Shown here one piece after another: positions 47,724-59,509 of a stretch of 64,000 nt of DNA. The notes below the pieces were generated by a model. It was not told the origin of the DNA and made no database searches. It saw nothing but the letters and a program-made list of their open reading frames with translations. A program made the translations under genes and the position numbers. The stretch comes from Gigaspora margarita (taxonomy: Eukaryota; Glomeromycota; Glomeromycetes; Diversisporales; Gigasporaceae), in the NCBI GenBank assembly GCA_009809945.1, contig WTPW01002529.1, forward strand, positions 1 through 64,000, written 5' to 3'. How positions within the stretch are numbered: the stretch's first letter is position 1; each line of letters starts with the position of its first letter.

Positions 47724-48134
47724 TTCATCAGTTTCCATCTTGGAGTGACTAGGTGTCACATAGTTGCTTAATTATAAAATTATAACTGATAATATAATAC
47801 CATAGATACTGTAATTATAGTATCGCATTTTTACAATCTTGTGCTATTGTGGCATTATGGCATTATAAAATTGTAGGATTAAAGATGTACTATAATTTTA
47901 TTAAATTTATTGGCCCAATAAACATAGATGGACCCAAATCGGACCTGTAATTCAATGGGTCAGAATTGGGTCACACATATGGTCAATGGGTGAGTTTAGG
48001 TTGGGCCTATAATTTAATGAACTAGGCTTATAATTCAATAGACTGGGTCTGAGATGGGTTTATAATTCAATGGGTTAGGTCTAGATTTAGTGATATCTGG
48101 CCCAACCTAGCCTATTCCAGACTCTATTGACAAC

Positions 48135-49852
48135 TAATCGATTGAACTTTTTGGATACCAACTAATCGATTAAAGAATTAATTAGTAAATTAGTTGCAAT
48201 TAATTGATTAATTGATTAATTGATTAGTTGCAATTAATCAATTAAAGAATTAATTAGTGAATTAGTTGCAATTAATTAATTAATTAATTAATCGATTAGT
48301 TGCAACTTGACAATTAATTGACTAATTGATTAATCAATTATAGCAATTAATTGTCAACTAATTGAGCAACTAATCGATTGAAGAAATTTTGACAATTTGT
48401 AACACTAATACTAGGTGTAGGTTGTTTCTATTTATTTTATCAAATACTCTGTATTTTATAAGTACAGTTTATAAATATCAGATAAAAAAAATTTTATGAG
48501 ATTTGGAATTGACAAATAATCTAATTTAATTATTATATAAACTAATTCAAGTATCTATATAAAAATTAGAAAAATATCTGATAGTTCATATGATCTTACA
48601 TACTTTTAACTATTATTATCACTATAATTATTTTTTTTAACTTTCATATACTAACCAAATCTTTTATTTATTTTGGTATTTTGTAATATTATATAGTCTA
48701 TATAAAGGAATCAATCAATAATACATTCATACACAGTAGTTTTAAGTTGAAACCTCTTTATAAAATTATCAATTCTTTATTTGTTAATACTATGCTTGAC
48801 TTACATTATCTTCATTTAATAAAACTTTATTTATGATCAATTATACTATAAGTCATTTATACATAATTTATACAACACTTAAATTTGAATGTATACTAAG
48901 CAGACATGGGTCTTTTTATCATATATTGTAGAAATATAATAAAGCACATAGGTAAAATTGTCTTTCTTAATAAAAAAAAATCTGGTGAAATTGTTAAAAT
49001 TGACTAATATAAAAAGGGTAAGATTAGTTTTTCAAATTAAATTAATTAAAAATTGGTTTAAATATTTAAAAAAATAATTTAAAAATGAGGCTTTTGAAGA
49101 TTTAGATAAATCAAACTAAATAATGCATTAGTGCTATAAAAACTGTAAAGCAACTTATTAAATATAGAAATGTTAAGAAACCATTAATAATTTAATTAAT
49201 TTTATGATTAGAACAAAGCATTGATAAATTGCGGTTTTGATAGGTAATTATCAAAATGTGTTTTGAAAATTTAAAAAAGCTCTTAACAATTCGAGGGATG
49301 ACTTATCTTGAAATGAATATATACAAAATATCAATTAGAAATCAAGTAGTCACTTTTCAAATTATAAAAAAACTGTTAATGATTTAACTAAGTCATTGGG
49401 AATTGAATCGATTTAATATGTGGACCTAATGCATAATCTTAGAGATGAAAAACAGTTCAACTGACTTGTATTAATTATAATAATTATAATAAAAACTAAT
49501 TAATTAATAGCTAATTTGTATTTAATGATGAAACCCTTCATAAACTAATTCTAATATTTCTTTGGTTAAAATTGATTTGTTAAAAGTTTTGTCATCATCA
49601 GAATCAATAGTTTCATCAAACAAATGTTTTGATGAAGCTATTTTGATATTGCAAAAATTGGTTCATTAGGCATCATTACTTGAAATTCTTTTATAAAGAT
49701 TTCATATTAAAATACAATTATATATACATGATTAGTACTGTAGTATTTCAAGTTAACTTGTAAAACTAAGATTATTAATCTGTATTGTGTATACTATAAG
49801 TTTTATGCTTTTTAAAAAATGTCATTAATAAATAAAAATTTATTAGCAATTC
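48135..49852. other. AATTGATT-rich repeat, then AT-rich stretch without genes
   Basis: 48140-48390 consists of repeated TTAATTGATTAATTG / AATCAATTA motifs, similar to the subterminal repeats of the hAT at 26841. From 48420 to 49850 nothing is recognised. Confidence 0.5.
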
Positions 49853-49868
49853 AATAAATATGGAATTT

Positions 49869-50375
49869 GACCTTAGGGTTGATAGCATAACAGTTATGCT
49901 CCGAGGTCTCCAATCGCAAGGTTGCCGGTTCAATTACTGCTAAGCGGTAATTTGGTTTGATAGTCAGAACCCTGATTAGAAAATAACCGAAGTCACAAGA
50001 CGTAATGTGAGGTCCAAGTCTGGAGTTTCTATGATGCTACACGAACTTGTGGTGCTGCATCCCGATAAGTCAGGATGTTACTACCAATGGTGCCCATAAT
50101 CTAAAATGGAGTAAGTTCCATTTTCCAATTGGAAGTCAAACATAGGTCGGTGACTCTCAACTTTGGGCAGATAATGCTGTCGGAGGGTGTCATATAGAAA
50201 AACTACAGCACTCGGAACTGAAACACCATGGGATTTAGGGACCCAGGACATTATATAAAAGCATAGGGGTTTAGGTTACACCCTAACTCTGAGTATGGTT
50301 AAGGTCATGCGAGGCATATATGTAATGGACAAGGAAAAGGCTGTAGTAAAATATACGGCAAGGAGAGAAAAAAAA
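49869..50375 (+). mobile_element. tRNA-derived SINE, sister of the one at 12824
   Basis: The head has GGTTGATAGCATAACAGTTA (A box region) and GCCGGTTCAATTACTGC (B box region). The body includes AACTGAAACACCATGGGA and GGGACCCAGGACA. It ends in an A-rich tail. Target duplication AATAAATATGGAATTT (49853-49868) against AATAAATATGGCATTT (50376-50391), one mismatch. Confidence 0.8.
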
Positions 50376-50391
50376 AATAAATATGGCATTT

Positions 50392-51497
50392 TTCAAATTG
50401 TTTTTAAAAATTGTATGAAAAAAACTATGCATTTTTAATGTGATAGTACCGCATAAATGTATAATAACATGTATGCACAGTATTTTGAATCATTATAATA
50501 ATTATAGAAAAACTTACAACTATTAAAAACTGCAATCTGAAAATGTGTACCTGTTCTGAATAAAAATGAATTACTATATGCTCGCCTAAATTTTAAATGT
50601 AGCCAAATTTTTATATATTAAAAGAATACATTCGAATATTTTAACAATATAATTAATAAGTTTTGCATTTCCTGTATAGATCATATTTGCATTTGTTTTT
50701 GGCAATGGCAGGAATCTGGTAAGGTTTTGTTTAATCCAAATCTAATAAGATAATTGCTACTATTTTTTTTTTGGTTTTTTTTTTTTGAAAAAAATATAAA
50801 TTTACTGTTTCCAGGTTTTTTTTCATGAACCGTCATGCTCAGCCTGGTAGATAGCACTTGCAAATCAATAAAGTGTCGAAGAAAAAATATATAATATATA
50901 GCGATAAAAATCGATTCAAATATGAAAAAAAATTTAAAGCATGAAACAATAAAAGAATTATTTTTATAAAAATATCAATGTAATCATTAATAAGTAATTA
51001 TTATCAGTAGTTTATTACATAAATGTGTCAATTCAGAATTCAGAAATAATGCAAGTTGAACCAAATAATTATCATTATTGATTGCAGTTTGCGAAATTTT
51101 GAAAATTAAAAGAAACCAGTATGGTATACCAATTAAAATCTGCACTATACCAATTTATTATTATTGTTATAGGTTAAAAATAAATATAGTAAAGTAGTAC
51201 AGTATAGTTGTACAAATATATACTTACATACAAAAATTAAACAAAATTTCGATAATATGTATGCTAAAAAAATAAAAATTTTTGTACTAGTACATATGAA
51301 TTTTTTTTTTATGTTTTAGTACGTTTAAGTTTTATTAATTCCAAAAAAACTAGATGTTAGACTTTTGAAAAGCATGTATAGCTAAGTCATTAAATTTGAA
51401 ATTTACAAGACCAATTCCTAATTTTTTTCTTGTATCAATTATTAATTTTAAAATTTTTTTTTATTTAAATATATAATATAGTAATAAAGCATGTATT
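50392..51497. other. AT-rich stretch, nothing firm
   Basis: TTTGAAAATTAAAAGAAACC at about 51098 resembles the DNA flanking the hAT at 26841, so an old repeat may run through here. A 60-codon minus-strand frame at 50681-50863 is not recognisable. Confidence 0.45.
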
Positions 51498-51513
51498 AGA
51501 GATACTTAATATT

Positions 51514-52386
51514 GCAGAATAGAAAAGGATCTTCCGTAACTCTATCCACCGATCACTTGTACCAACACAAACACTAACACTTCAGAAGTATTGTCTCAAG
51601 AAACAGTAGAAGAACTAAGGAAAAACATGCACCTAGGCAGCTATTATTTAGGGATACAGCTAACTGAGTATCTGCTAATAGCTTTAGAGTTTTTCACTCA
51701 CTGCTCTGGCTTTGGCACTTGTCGTTTAGAGGTAAAGTTCATAGACTACCTGCTGACAAGCTTAGAGCTTATCACTTACCAAAATAGCCAGAGTTTGGAA
51801 TTGAGAAAAACTTGGCGCACTCTGATGGAAATGGGACCTTACGGGAAGAACTACTGTCTCTACCTTGGCTACAAGTAAATTTTTTGGTGTCGTTGGTTTG
51901 TAAAGAATTTTCAAAAAAGTGGGCGTTTTGGCATACCCCCTCCAAAAGATCTGTAGTGTTTACTGCTTCCAAAAAGGAAAGACACCGACCAAATTGGATA
52001 CAACCGTCATGAGTGGCTTGGAATCAAGTGATGTGAACTGACGTGCGAGACTCTTGGGGAACCCGCTGGAAGAAAATTCTAGAAGTTTTTTTCAAGCAGT
52101 CCAGTTTATATGACTGCTTTTCATTTAACATACTTGGGCCTTGGACATTTTTAGCTAGGCAAGGTTATCGATGTTAACAATTTTTAATTTTTAAAGTCTG
52201 GCAGTTTATCATAAGATGAATTGTTCAGCTAACTTTGGGCCTCAGATAAAGTTTGAATGGTAATGGAAGGCCATTATGAAGTCCGATTTTCTTATTTCTC
52301 GATAAATTTGTAATATATTATTCTCTTGTATGTAATAATATTGAATTTAATAAAGATTAAGAGTAAGGCTCCGGTTGTAAAACGGA
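51514..52386 (+). mobile_element. Long SINE-like retroelement (copy 3), 16-bp target duplication
   Basis: AGAGATACTTAATATT occurs at 51498-51513 and 52387-52402. The head includes CCACCGATCACTTGTACCAA (compare copy 1). The shared core is AAAAAAGTGGGCGTTTTGGC, then CCCCTCCAAAAGATCTG and CAACCGTCATGAGTGG. Ends GGCTCCGGTTGTAAAACGGA without a long A tail. Frames inside (51591-51878, 51812-52012) have no recognisable domain. Confidence 0.8.
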
Positions 52387-52611
52387 AGAGATACTTAATA
52401 TTATTTATTTAATCGAAGCAATATCAAGCATATTTAATTTTAACAAATTAAATGCAAAGACAATTCAACATATTTGTTATTAAATAAATCTAAGCTATTA
52501 AAAATTTACAAACTCAAGCTTGCTTTTAACTGCCGCCTCAGCAGCTTTTTTTCTAGCTTTAATTTGACATTCTAACAAAGCAATTTTCTGTTTTTCTAAT
52601 TCAATATCTAA

Positions 52612-53997
52612 GGGGAATGCAGTAAATTACATAATTATGGTTTACATAGGTCTGACACCCCCTCCCCCCTGTGATAGACTATTGACCAATCAAATTTCGT
52701 CTTTTTAATATTAAAAAATTCAAAAATGTTTTTGACCCCACGTATAATAACAGTCGCTACATAGTAAAGTCAAACTTTACTATGTTAATAGATTAAAGTT
52801 GCTTAAGTAAACTTGTTCAGAAGATCAAAATACACTTACCCTAAAATTTTTATCAGTATTAGAATACTTTTTATTATTTGACTTTTTGATTTTTATGTTT
52901 GACAAAAATTTTAAAATTTTTTAAAAAAATATATTCGACGAACGTAAAAACTAAAAGTTAAATAATAAAAACTTCTTCAATTTCGATAAAAATTTCAGGA
53001 TATATGTATTTTGATATTTCAAACAAGTTTACTTAATCGACAATTATCGATTGATATAGTAAAATTTAGACTTTACTATGTAGCAACTTTTGGCAAATTT
53101 TTATTATAATAAATACTTCAATATTATTGGCTATTTTACTATATATATATATAGGACGTGATAATTGGGGAGCATAGAAGAAACTCGCATTTTTACAGAA
53201 AATCACGGGTAATAACATTTGTGTAATTGGCTAATTGATGTAGATCCAAACGTGATGATTGACCAATTAAATCAATTAAAAATTCTTTTGATACGTGAAA
53301 TTACGCGAAAAAATAAGTTTATTATTAATAAAAGTAAAGTATTTTTAATATTAAAGTAAATTTATTATCTTTTCAACCATTAGATTTTACTGAAAAAATG
53401 TTACATCCAACATGTTACTACTCCATAGTCTATACTACTGTAATTAAATCACATCATCGTATTTATTATACTACATATTAGAGGTAGTTTGATATAGAAT
53501 ACTTATATGTATCATAGTTTGAGTAAAATAAATCGAGTTAAAGTATTCATAATGCGTAGTCGGTTTAATAAATGTATAAAATTTTATGTTAGCATAATAC
53601 TCACGGTTTAACAATTTATAAATCTATTGTTTGGCTTCATAATTTAAATGTAGTAGAAACTCAATAAACTCTGCTAATTACCAAACGCCCTATCTTTGTT
53701 ATTATGAAAACTTTCTGGGGAAAGTGATTGAAAACGATTAGAAAAGATTTTCTGCTAGAAATACTCAAAATAAAGAACTTTTACTTATAAACAGGGGTAC
53801 CTTAAGTTTAACTTTTTATGGTTAAGCAGATGGTAAAATTGACAGTTTTTAGACTACAATCATATATCAAAATTTCAATTGCCTATATAAATAGTTTGTG
53901 TAATAATTATTTCAGAATCTATCAGATGCGAGTTTCTCCTATGCTTAATTGGGAACCCCCTTCCCCCTAAAAAAATTACATGATTTTCTGCACTCCC
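52612..53997. mobile_element. PIF/Harbinger-type MITE, copy B, carrying a hAT insertion
   Basis: Ends GGGGAATGCAGTAAATTACA and TGATTTTCTGCACTCCC, flanked by TAA (52609-52611, 53998-54000). The interior matches copy A at 22990-23578 (TTACTATGTAGCAACT, TATATATAGGACGTGATA). It inserted at the 5' border of the last exon of the Mutator-like gene. Confidence 0.85.
53170..53945. mobile_element. hAT-type element nested in the Harbinger MITE
   Basis: TAATTGGG at 53162-53169 and 53946-53953. Ends AGCATAGAAGAAACTCGCAT and ATGCGAGTTTCTCCTATGCT. 776 bp, non-coding. The related MITE at 22990 reads GACGTGATAGATGGGCGACC without an insertion, giving the empty site. Confidence 0.88.
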
Positions 53998-54010
53998 TAA
54001 CAATGAATTA

Positions 54011-54176
54011 GGGGCGTACCATTTATTACATAATATTTTTTACTTAGTAGCCACTTTTATTTATATATGGTGTAATCACTTTATCTATTTCAGATTGCTT
54101 ATGATCATATATAGACATGATAACCACTTCTGACCATGTATCTATGGTAAAAATTACGTAATAAATGGCATGCCCC
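54011..54176. mobile_element. PIF/Harbinger MITE, GGGGC(A/G)T family
   Basis: Ends GGGGCGTACCATTTATTACA and GTAATAAATGGCATGCCCC with TTA target duplication (54008-54010, 54177-54179). 166 bp. It lies between two exon pieces of the Mutator-like gene, next to the 52612 element. Confidence 0.88.
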
Positions 54177-54423
54177 TTACTCCTATTGTTATTTTTCACT
54201 ATGGTATGTTGTCTGATATTAAATTTGATTCTATTTCAGTTGCTTTAGTTATATCTTGAAAACTAGTTTTATGACACAATCTTTTATTATTATTGTTGGT
54301 GGTAGAACCTTTTCTTTTGCGTTCATTAGTACTAGTGAACTTGTTATCTTGTTGCTAAATAAAACAAAAAAAAATTAATATATATGTATTTAATAAATAA
54401 ATTAAGGAGATGCCTATTTCCAC

Positions 54424-54848
54424 TAGGGCTATTAACAAAGTGATCCAGAGTAGTGTAGAGCATACTCTGCCAGAGTAAATATCAAAACCACACCACATTG
54501 AAGGTTACAACTCCAAATTATACTCCATAATTTGCTCCAAATTGTTACTTCAAAATAACATATTAAAATCTATTTTCTAAATTGCAATATATATTTTAAC
54601 ATCTAGAACAAACTCTATTAAATGCTACAATATTAATTAATTTGATTAATTTTATTTTAAATGTACAACAATTAGCAATAATATTTGTATTTTTAATTCA
54701 GAACAGTATTAGCAGTAACTCTAGAGTATAAACTACTCTGTATTCTTTTTACATTAATCTGAAGTTGTGCAATGTTTAAACCATACTAGCATGGAGTGAT
54801 TTATACTTCTAGCTTACTTTAGAGTATTATGCACCATTAACAGCCCTA
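54424..54848. mobile_element. Small hAT element with perfect 8-bp target duplication
   Basis: ATTTCCAC at 54416-54423 and 54849-54856. Ends TAGGGCTATTAACAAAGTG and CACCATTAACAGCCCTA; GAGTA/TACTC motifs are repeated near both ends. 425 bp, non-coding. Confidence 0.88.
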
Positions 54849-54913
54849 ATTTCCACTATGATATTTTGCTATTTCCACTATAGTTATACAAGAATTTCTA
54901 TTTTTAGTATTTA

Positions 54914-55227
54914 CCGTATATTTCTGAAAATAAGCTACTCCGAAAATAAGCCACCCCTGATTTTTTTCAAAAATTTCAAAAAATACATTAGCAGTTGCTA
55001 CATATAAAAGTTCAAATTTTACTAAGTAAACCTCAAAGGTGCCATTAAGTAAAGTTGTTTAGGATACAAAAATACATTTAAAGTAAAAATTTTACATCAT
55101 TTGAACAACTTTTTATTAGTACGTTTTTTAATTTTTCAAAAAATTCAACAATTCGAAAATAAGCTACTCTATGTTTTTTTGTGTAATTTTTGGTCAAAAA
55201 AGGTAGCTTATTTTCAGGAATATATGG
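54914..55227. mobile_element. Tc1/mariner-like MITE (AAAATAAGCTAC family)
   Basis: Ends CCGTATATTTCTGAAAATAA and TTATTTTCAGGAATATATGG, flanked by TA (54912-54913, 55228-55229). Second copy at 58020-58332. Interior includes TTACTAAGTAAACCTC and TTAAGTAAAGTTGTT. Confidence 0.85.
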
Positions 55228-56644
55228 TAATATAATATATTATAAATTTACAATAATTCTAACCCTAAAACTAATAAGTAACCCTTCTTTGGTTCTTAGT
55301 TAAAAGTTGTAGAGCTCATTTTTCTGATTCTAATTGTAGTTAAATCATCAAAATCAGACTAGTGGATCCCAAGATACTTGGGATCAAAGAAGAGAATATA
55401 AGGATCAGCAAATTTACTGTTATACAAACTACAGTTAACCCTTCCCAAATCGGTATGCATAGTGAACAGGTTTTGTATCGAATTTGGGAGGGTATCAGAT
55501 TTAAAAATATCATGTGAAAGATCGATACGAATTGTCCAATAATATTTCAGGATTTAATATAAAGAAAATGTATCACATGTCGATTAGCCAATGAAATCAT
55601 GAATTTTAGAAAAGATGAAAATAAATAAAATTGAAATGAAACTAAAGAAATTTAGTTAAATTTATGTTTAAGTTCAAGATAAACATTACTAGGATGTTCT
55701 TGCAAAGTAAGTCAAACATGTCTTTATTAACTTAGATTGTTTTTTAACTAATTTACTATCACTATTAACAAATTTACTATAATCTCATACTGTATCTTAT
55801 GTACTCAATGATGTGTCTAATCTAAAACTTACATATCTCTTACTATACAACTCACACCACCATTTTATAAACAAACCCCTTTGGATCTTGATATACACAG
55901 CATATTACAAGTTTTCCTATGCATCTAATTTTACAATCTAAAAAAAAAAGCAAAGTTAAATTAATTAGCTACACATACTATTATATATCAGATATGTAAT
56001 TTTATTGATTTTTTTGAAAGTTTTATATAACGTATATGATAATATTTACTTAAATAATACTCTTACTTACGTTAACTGTGTAAATTATCATTCTAAACAT
56101 TTTTACCTTCTTTTTTTTTGTATAGCAAATGGGATTTTGGTAAAATTGTGGCTCGAAGCTTCTTATATTCCTTGTAATTTCAGTAGAAAAGTCATGTTAT
56201 AAAAGTTAGTGAATTAAGATGGATTAAGCGAATATGTTGTAGAGCAGAGTAAAAGTATCAAATTTACTTAGTACATTTCATCCTCTCAACCAAGGAATTA
56301 AAGTATCTGAGCTTCTAAAAAAAGCATTGTAAAACATATAGCAAAAACTAAATAAATTATATAACGATCTACAAATTTAGAGCACTCAGGACGTTCCTAT
56401 CTCGAGTGCTTGTCACCGTTAAATTAACATTATATCATATGAAAAATGGTAAGTTTTATGCGATTTGATTGGTTATATTCACGTGACACTATTTAGCTAA
56501 TTGGGAACTTGTAAATAATGACTATCGGATATCAGAAATGACAGGTTATCAGGTATTAATTATGGAACAGACATGGTATATTGATTTTTAACCGATTATC
56601 AGTTTTGACAGGATCAGTTTGGGGAGAGTTGACTATATTTATTT

Positions 56645-57010
56645 TCTTTACATATATTTTGAACTGTATTTTTATCATAGTAAAAAATTTTACTAATAAA
56701 CTAATAAAATTCATTTTAAAAAACTAGAATTTTTTTGAGCCAAAGAACAACTTTACTTAAGAGCCCGAAGTCAATTATAATAATAAAATTTTGTGCAAAT
56801 CATAATTTTTCATTTGATAGCTTTTTTTTAATTTCTTTATATACGTTTTGAGAAGTTTTTTATTGTAGTGAAAAATTTTACTAAGAAAATAATTAAATAC
56901 ATCTAAAGAAACTAGTATTTTTTTGAGCCAAAGAACAACTTTACTTAAGAACTCAAAGTCAATTATGATAATAAAATTCTGCGCAGAGTATAATTTTTCA
57001 TTTGACGACA
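56645..57010. repeat. Tandem duplication, 188-bp period
   Basis: TTTTTTTGAGCCAAAGAACA, AACTTTACTTAAGA, AAAGTCAATTAT(A/G)AT and ATAATTTTTCATTTGA recur with GAGCCAAAG at 56737 and 56925. Frames here are not recognisable proteins. Confidence 0.8.
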
Positions 57011-57812
57011 TTTCTATACTTTGTGTAATAGTAAATTTGCTGATCCTTATGTTCTCTTCTTTGATCCCAAGTATTTTTTATTTTTATTTTATTTTTTTTT
57101 ATAAGTAAGGTCTGTTCTCATTTTCTTTATTTCAATTAATATAGATATTACAAAAGTGTCTATAATATGTTACATTAATTTTATAAAAAAGGTCAGGCTA
57201 AAGCTAATTTATTTCTGACCTAGACTTAACTAAAGAAGGTCGCAGACCTAACTAAATTATGTTACTAATAGTAAGAGATGATGAATTATGAGATATAAAT
57301 TGTTGTGATCCCAAGTATCTTGGGATCCACTGTGCCGATTTTGATGATTTAACTTCTATTAGAATCAAAAAAATGAGCTCTACAACTTTCAATTAGGGCC
57401 AAAGAAGGGTTACTTATCTGTTATTAGTTTTTAGAGTTAGAGTTAGGGTTAGAGTTAGATTAGAGTTAAAATTAAGTTAAAATGAATTCTAAAAATAGAA
57501 AATTTTGTATAACTATAGTGGAAATAGCAAAATACTATGGTAGAAATAGTAGCCCCCTAAATTAAAATAGATAATATTTTTTTTTATTTGATACAACTTG
57601 TTTCCATTTAATTTTGCTTTTATTTTTTTTTGTATATGGTATGCCTAAGTTTTTATGATTTTTAACAATCTCTCATTGTATTACCTTTCACTAAAATGAG
57701 TGAATAAATAAATTAATTAAATAAATAATTTTATTATAAATAATGTTATAAATTACTGTAAAATAGCTGATAAAAGCTTTAATTGTTTTTCTTCCTTATT
57801 TACTAATGCATG

Positions 57813-57946
57813 CAGTGTTGGGCTCTTGACCAAAAGTCCACTCTACTGGGCTTATAAACTGAACTACTGGACTTATAGATTCAGTGGATCATTTATAAGT
57901 CCAGTTCTAGTTCAATTTTACTAGACTTATAAGTGAGCCAACACTA
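57813..57946. mobile_element. 134-bp hAT-type MITE inside an exon of the Mutator-like gene
   Basis: Ends CAGTGTTGGGCTC and GAGCCAACACTA, the same TIR type as the hAT at 22738. Flanks AATGCATG and AATGTGTG match 6 of 8. ACTTATA / TATAAGT motifs are repeated within. On the minus strand NTNLAEAAHT lies on one side and LVNKEEKQLKL on the other. Confidence 0.75.
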
Positions 57947-58019
57947 AATGTGTGAGCTGCTTCTGCTAAATTGGTGTTATCATCATATTTTCTCTAGATG
58001 TTACACTTTATTTTAGGTA

Positions 58020-58332
58020 CTGTATTTATCTGAAAATAAGCTATCTTTTTTGGCTAAAAAGTTATACAAAAAAATGTGGGATAGCTTATTTTCAGATTGT
58101 TAAATTTTTTAAAAAATTAAAAAATGTACTAATAAAAAATTTGTCTAAATGCTATAAAATTTTTATTATAAGTATATTTTGTTGTTCTGAACAACTTTAC
58201 TTAATTGCACTTTTGAAGTTTATTTAGAAAAAAAGTTTTATATGTAGCGACTGTTAACGATTTCTTTAAAAATTTTTCTAAAAATCTGTGGGTAGCTTCT
58301 TTTAGAGATAGCTTAGTTTCAGAAATGTACAG
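58020..58332. mobile_element. Tc1/mariner-like MITE, second copy
   Basis: Ends CTGTATTTATCTGAAAATAA and AGTTTCAGAAATGTACAG, flanked by TA (58018-58019, 58333-58334). Diverged relative of 54914-55227 (AATAAGCTATC, GCTTATTTTCAG, CTGAACAACTTTACTTAA). It separates two exon pieces of the Mutator-like gene. Confidence 0.82.
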
Positions 58333-58432
58333 TATATGTACATTTAATGATGACATTATTCAGGGTGTTTTATAATACTTCACTCATTCTAATAAATTTA
58401 AAAAAATTACCATTATTAATAAGGGGCATGGC

Positions 58433-58588
58433 ATTTATTATATAATATTTTTTACTTAGTAACCAACCTCATCCATATATGGTGTAATCACTTTATCTAA
58501 TTCAGATTGGTTAATATAATATATAGACATGATTACTACCTCTGACCATGTATACATAGTAAAAATTACGTAATAAATAGCATGGCCC
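58433..58588. mobile_element. PIF/Harbinger MITE, intact reference copy
   Basis: Ends GGGGCATGGCATTTATTATA and GTAATAAATAGCATGGCCC, TAA on both sides (58430-58432, 58589-58591). Same family as 54011-54176 and the split copy at 28984-31548. It lies in an intron of the Mutator-like gene. Confidence 0.88.
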
Positions 58589-58693
58589 TAATTAAATAAA
58601 AAAATTTTTTTTACCTTTTGTATCTGGTTCATTTAAAAATTCAATTTTATCAAAAATTGATTCAATGACTTCTTGTGAAGGTGTACTAAGAAT

Positions 58694-59420
58694 CAGGGTG
58701 GTAAATAACTTTAAATGATCCAAATGACCCAAATAGTAAATGACTAGTCATTGGTCATTTCACAATCCAAATGACTTAAGAAGGTCATTTAACTCTGGTT
58801 AATTGATTATTCAATACTTTAGCCAATCAAAATTGATTATTGTTTTCTGTAAAATGAAATATTATTAGATACTATCCAATAAAAATTATTACACTTGATA
58901 AATAACTGATGACCCAAAATAACTGGTTATCATTTTGATGAAAGATTGCTATTTGTATTTTGGCCAAATAACTAGGTCATTTTTTGTAAAGCGACATATT
59001 CCAATCGAATCATAAGGTCAGCTATAAAGTGATTAAAAAAAAAACAGTAGACAAAAAATAATGTATTTACTTTTTTTAAAAAAAAAAAGTTTGTGAATAA
59101 TAATTTACCAATTACAAAATGATATAAATCATTTTCGAATTTACAAATAGCATGTTAATCGACATGAATTGAGAATTGATGTGAACATATTTATTATTTA
59201 AAACATGCATTATGCAAGTTTTTCGTAATCAGTAGGATGTCAATTCTATGCAAAATGATCTAAGACCAAATGACCCTGGTCATTTAGAAATAATCATAGT
59301 CATTTGGTCACGAGTTATTTCAAAATAACCAAATTTGAATGATCTCAAATGACTGGTCATTTTAAGGTTATTTGAGATTATTTGAAAATTAGCAAATGAC
59401 CAGATCATTTACTATCCCTT
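58694..59420. mobile_element. hAT element in an exon, perfect 8-bp target duplication
   Basis: CTAAGAAT at 58686-58693 and 59421-59428. Ends CAGGGTGGTAAATAAC and ATCATTTACTATCCCTT. Subterminal repeats of AATGACC / GGTCATTT at both sides. Removing the element and one target copy restores an open minus-strand frame (YNLAKL joined to ILSTPS). Relatives: 32225-32347 and 63436 onward. Confidence 0.9.
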
Positions 59421-59509
59421 CTAAGAATTAATTTAGCAAGATTATAAATTTCATATGAAAATGTTTATTAAATAAATTTCTAATTATAAAATAAATAATT
59501 GTATATATA

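Larger units (their letters stand above)
46340..48126. mobile_element. Non-autonomous hAT element, about 1.8 kb with insertions
   Basis: Ends TAGGGTTAGAATGGGCTAGG and CCTAGCCTATTCCAGACTCTA. Subterminal repeats of GGGCC / TTGGGC / AATGGGTT occur at both sides (46350-46500, 47920-48105). Target duplication TTAACAAC (46332-46339) against TTGACAAC (48127-48134), one mismatch. A foldback (47036-47587) and a small MITE (47653-47723) are nested inside. Confidence 0.8.
54402..57561. mobile_element. Long-armed inverted-repeat element, 3.2 kb, with nested insertions
   Basis: Left-arm text TTTTGCTATTTCCACTATAG pairs with CTATAGTGGAAATAGCAAAA (about 57513). AAGTTGTAGAGCTCATTTTT (55304) pairs with AAATGAGCTCTACAACTTT (57370). 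GGATCAGCAAATTTACT (55402) pairs with AGTAAATTTGCTGATCC (57030). The left arm contains the hAT at 54424-54848 and the Tc1-like MITE at 54914-55227, both absent from the right arm. The centre (55450-57000) has no protein frame but has a 188-bp tandem duplication. Confidence 0.75.
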
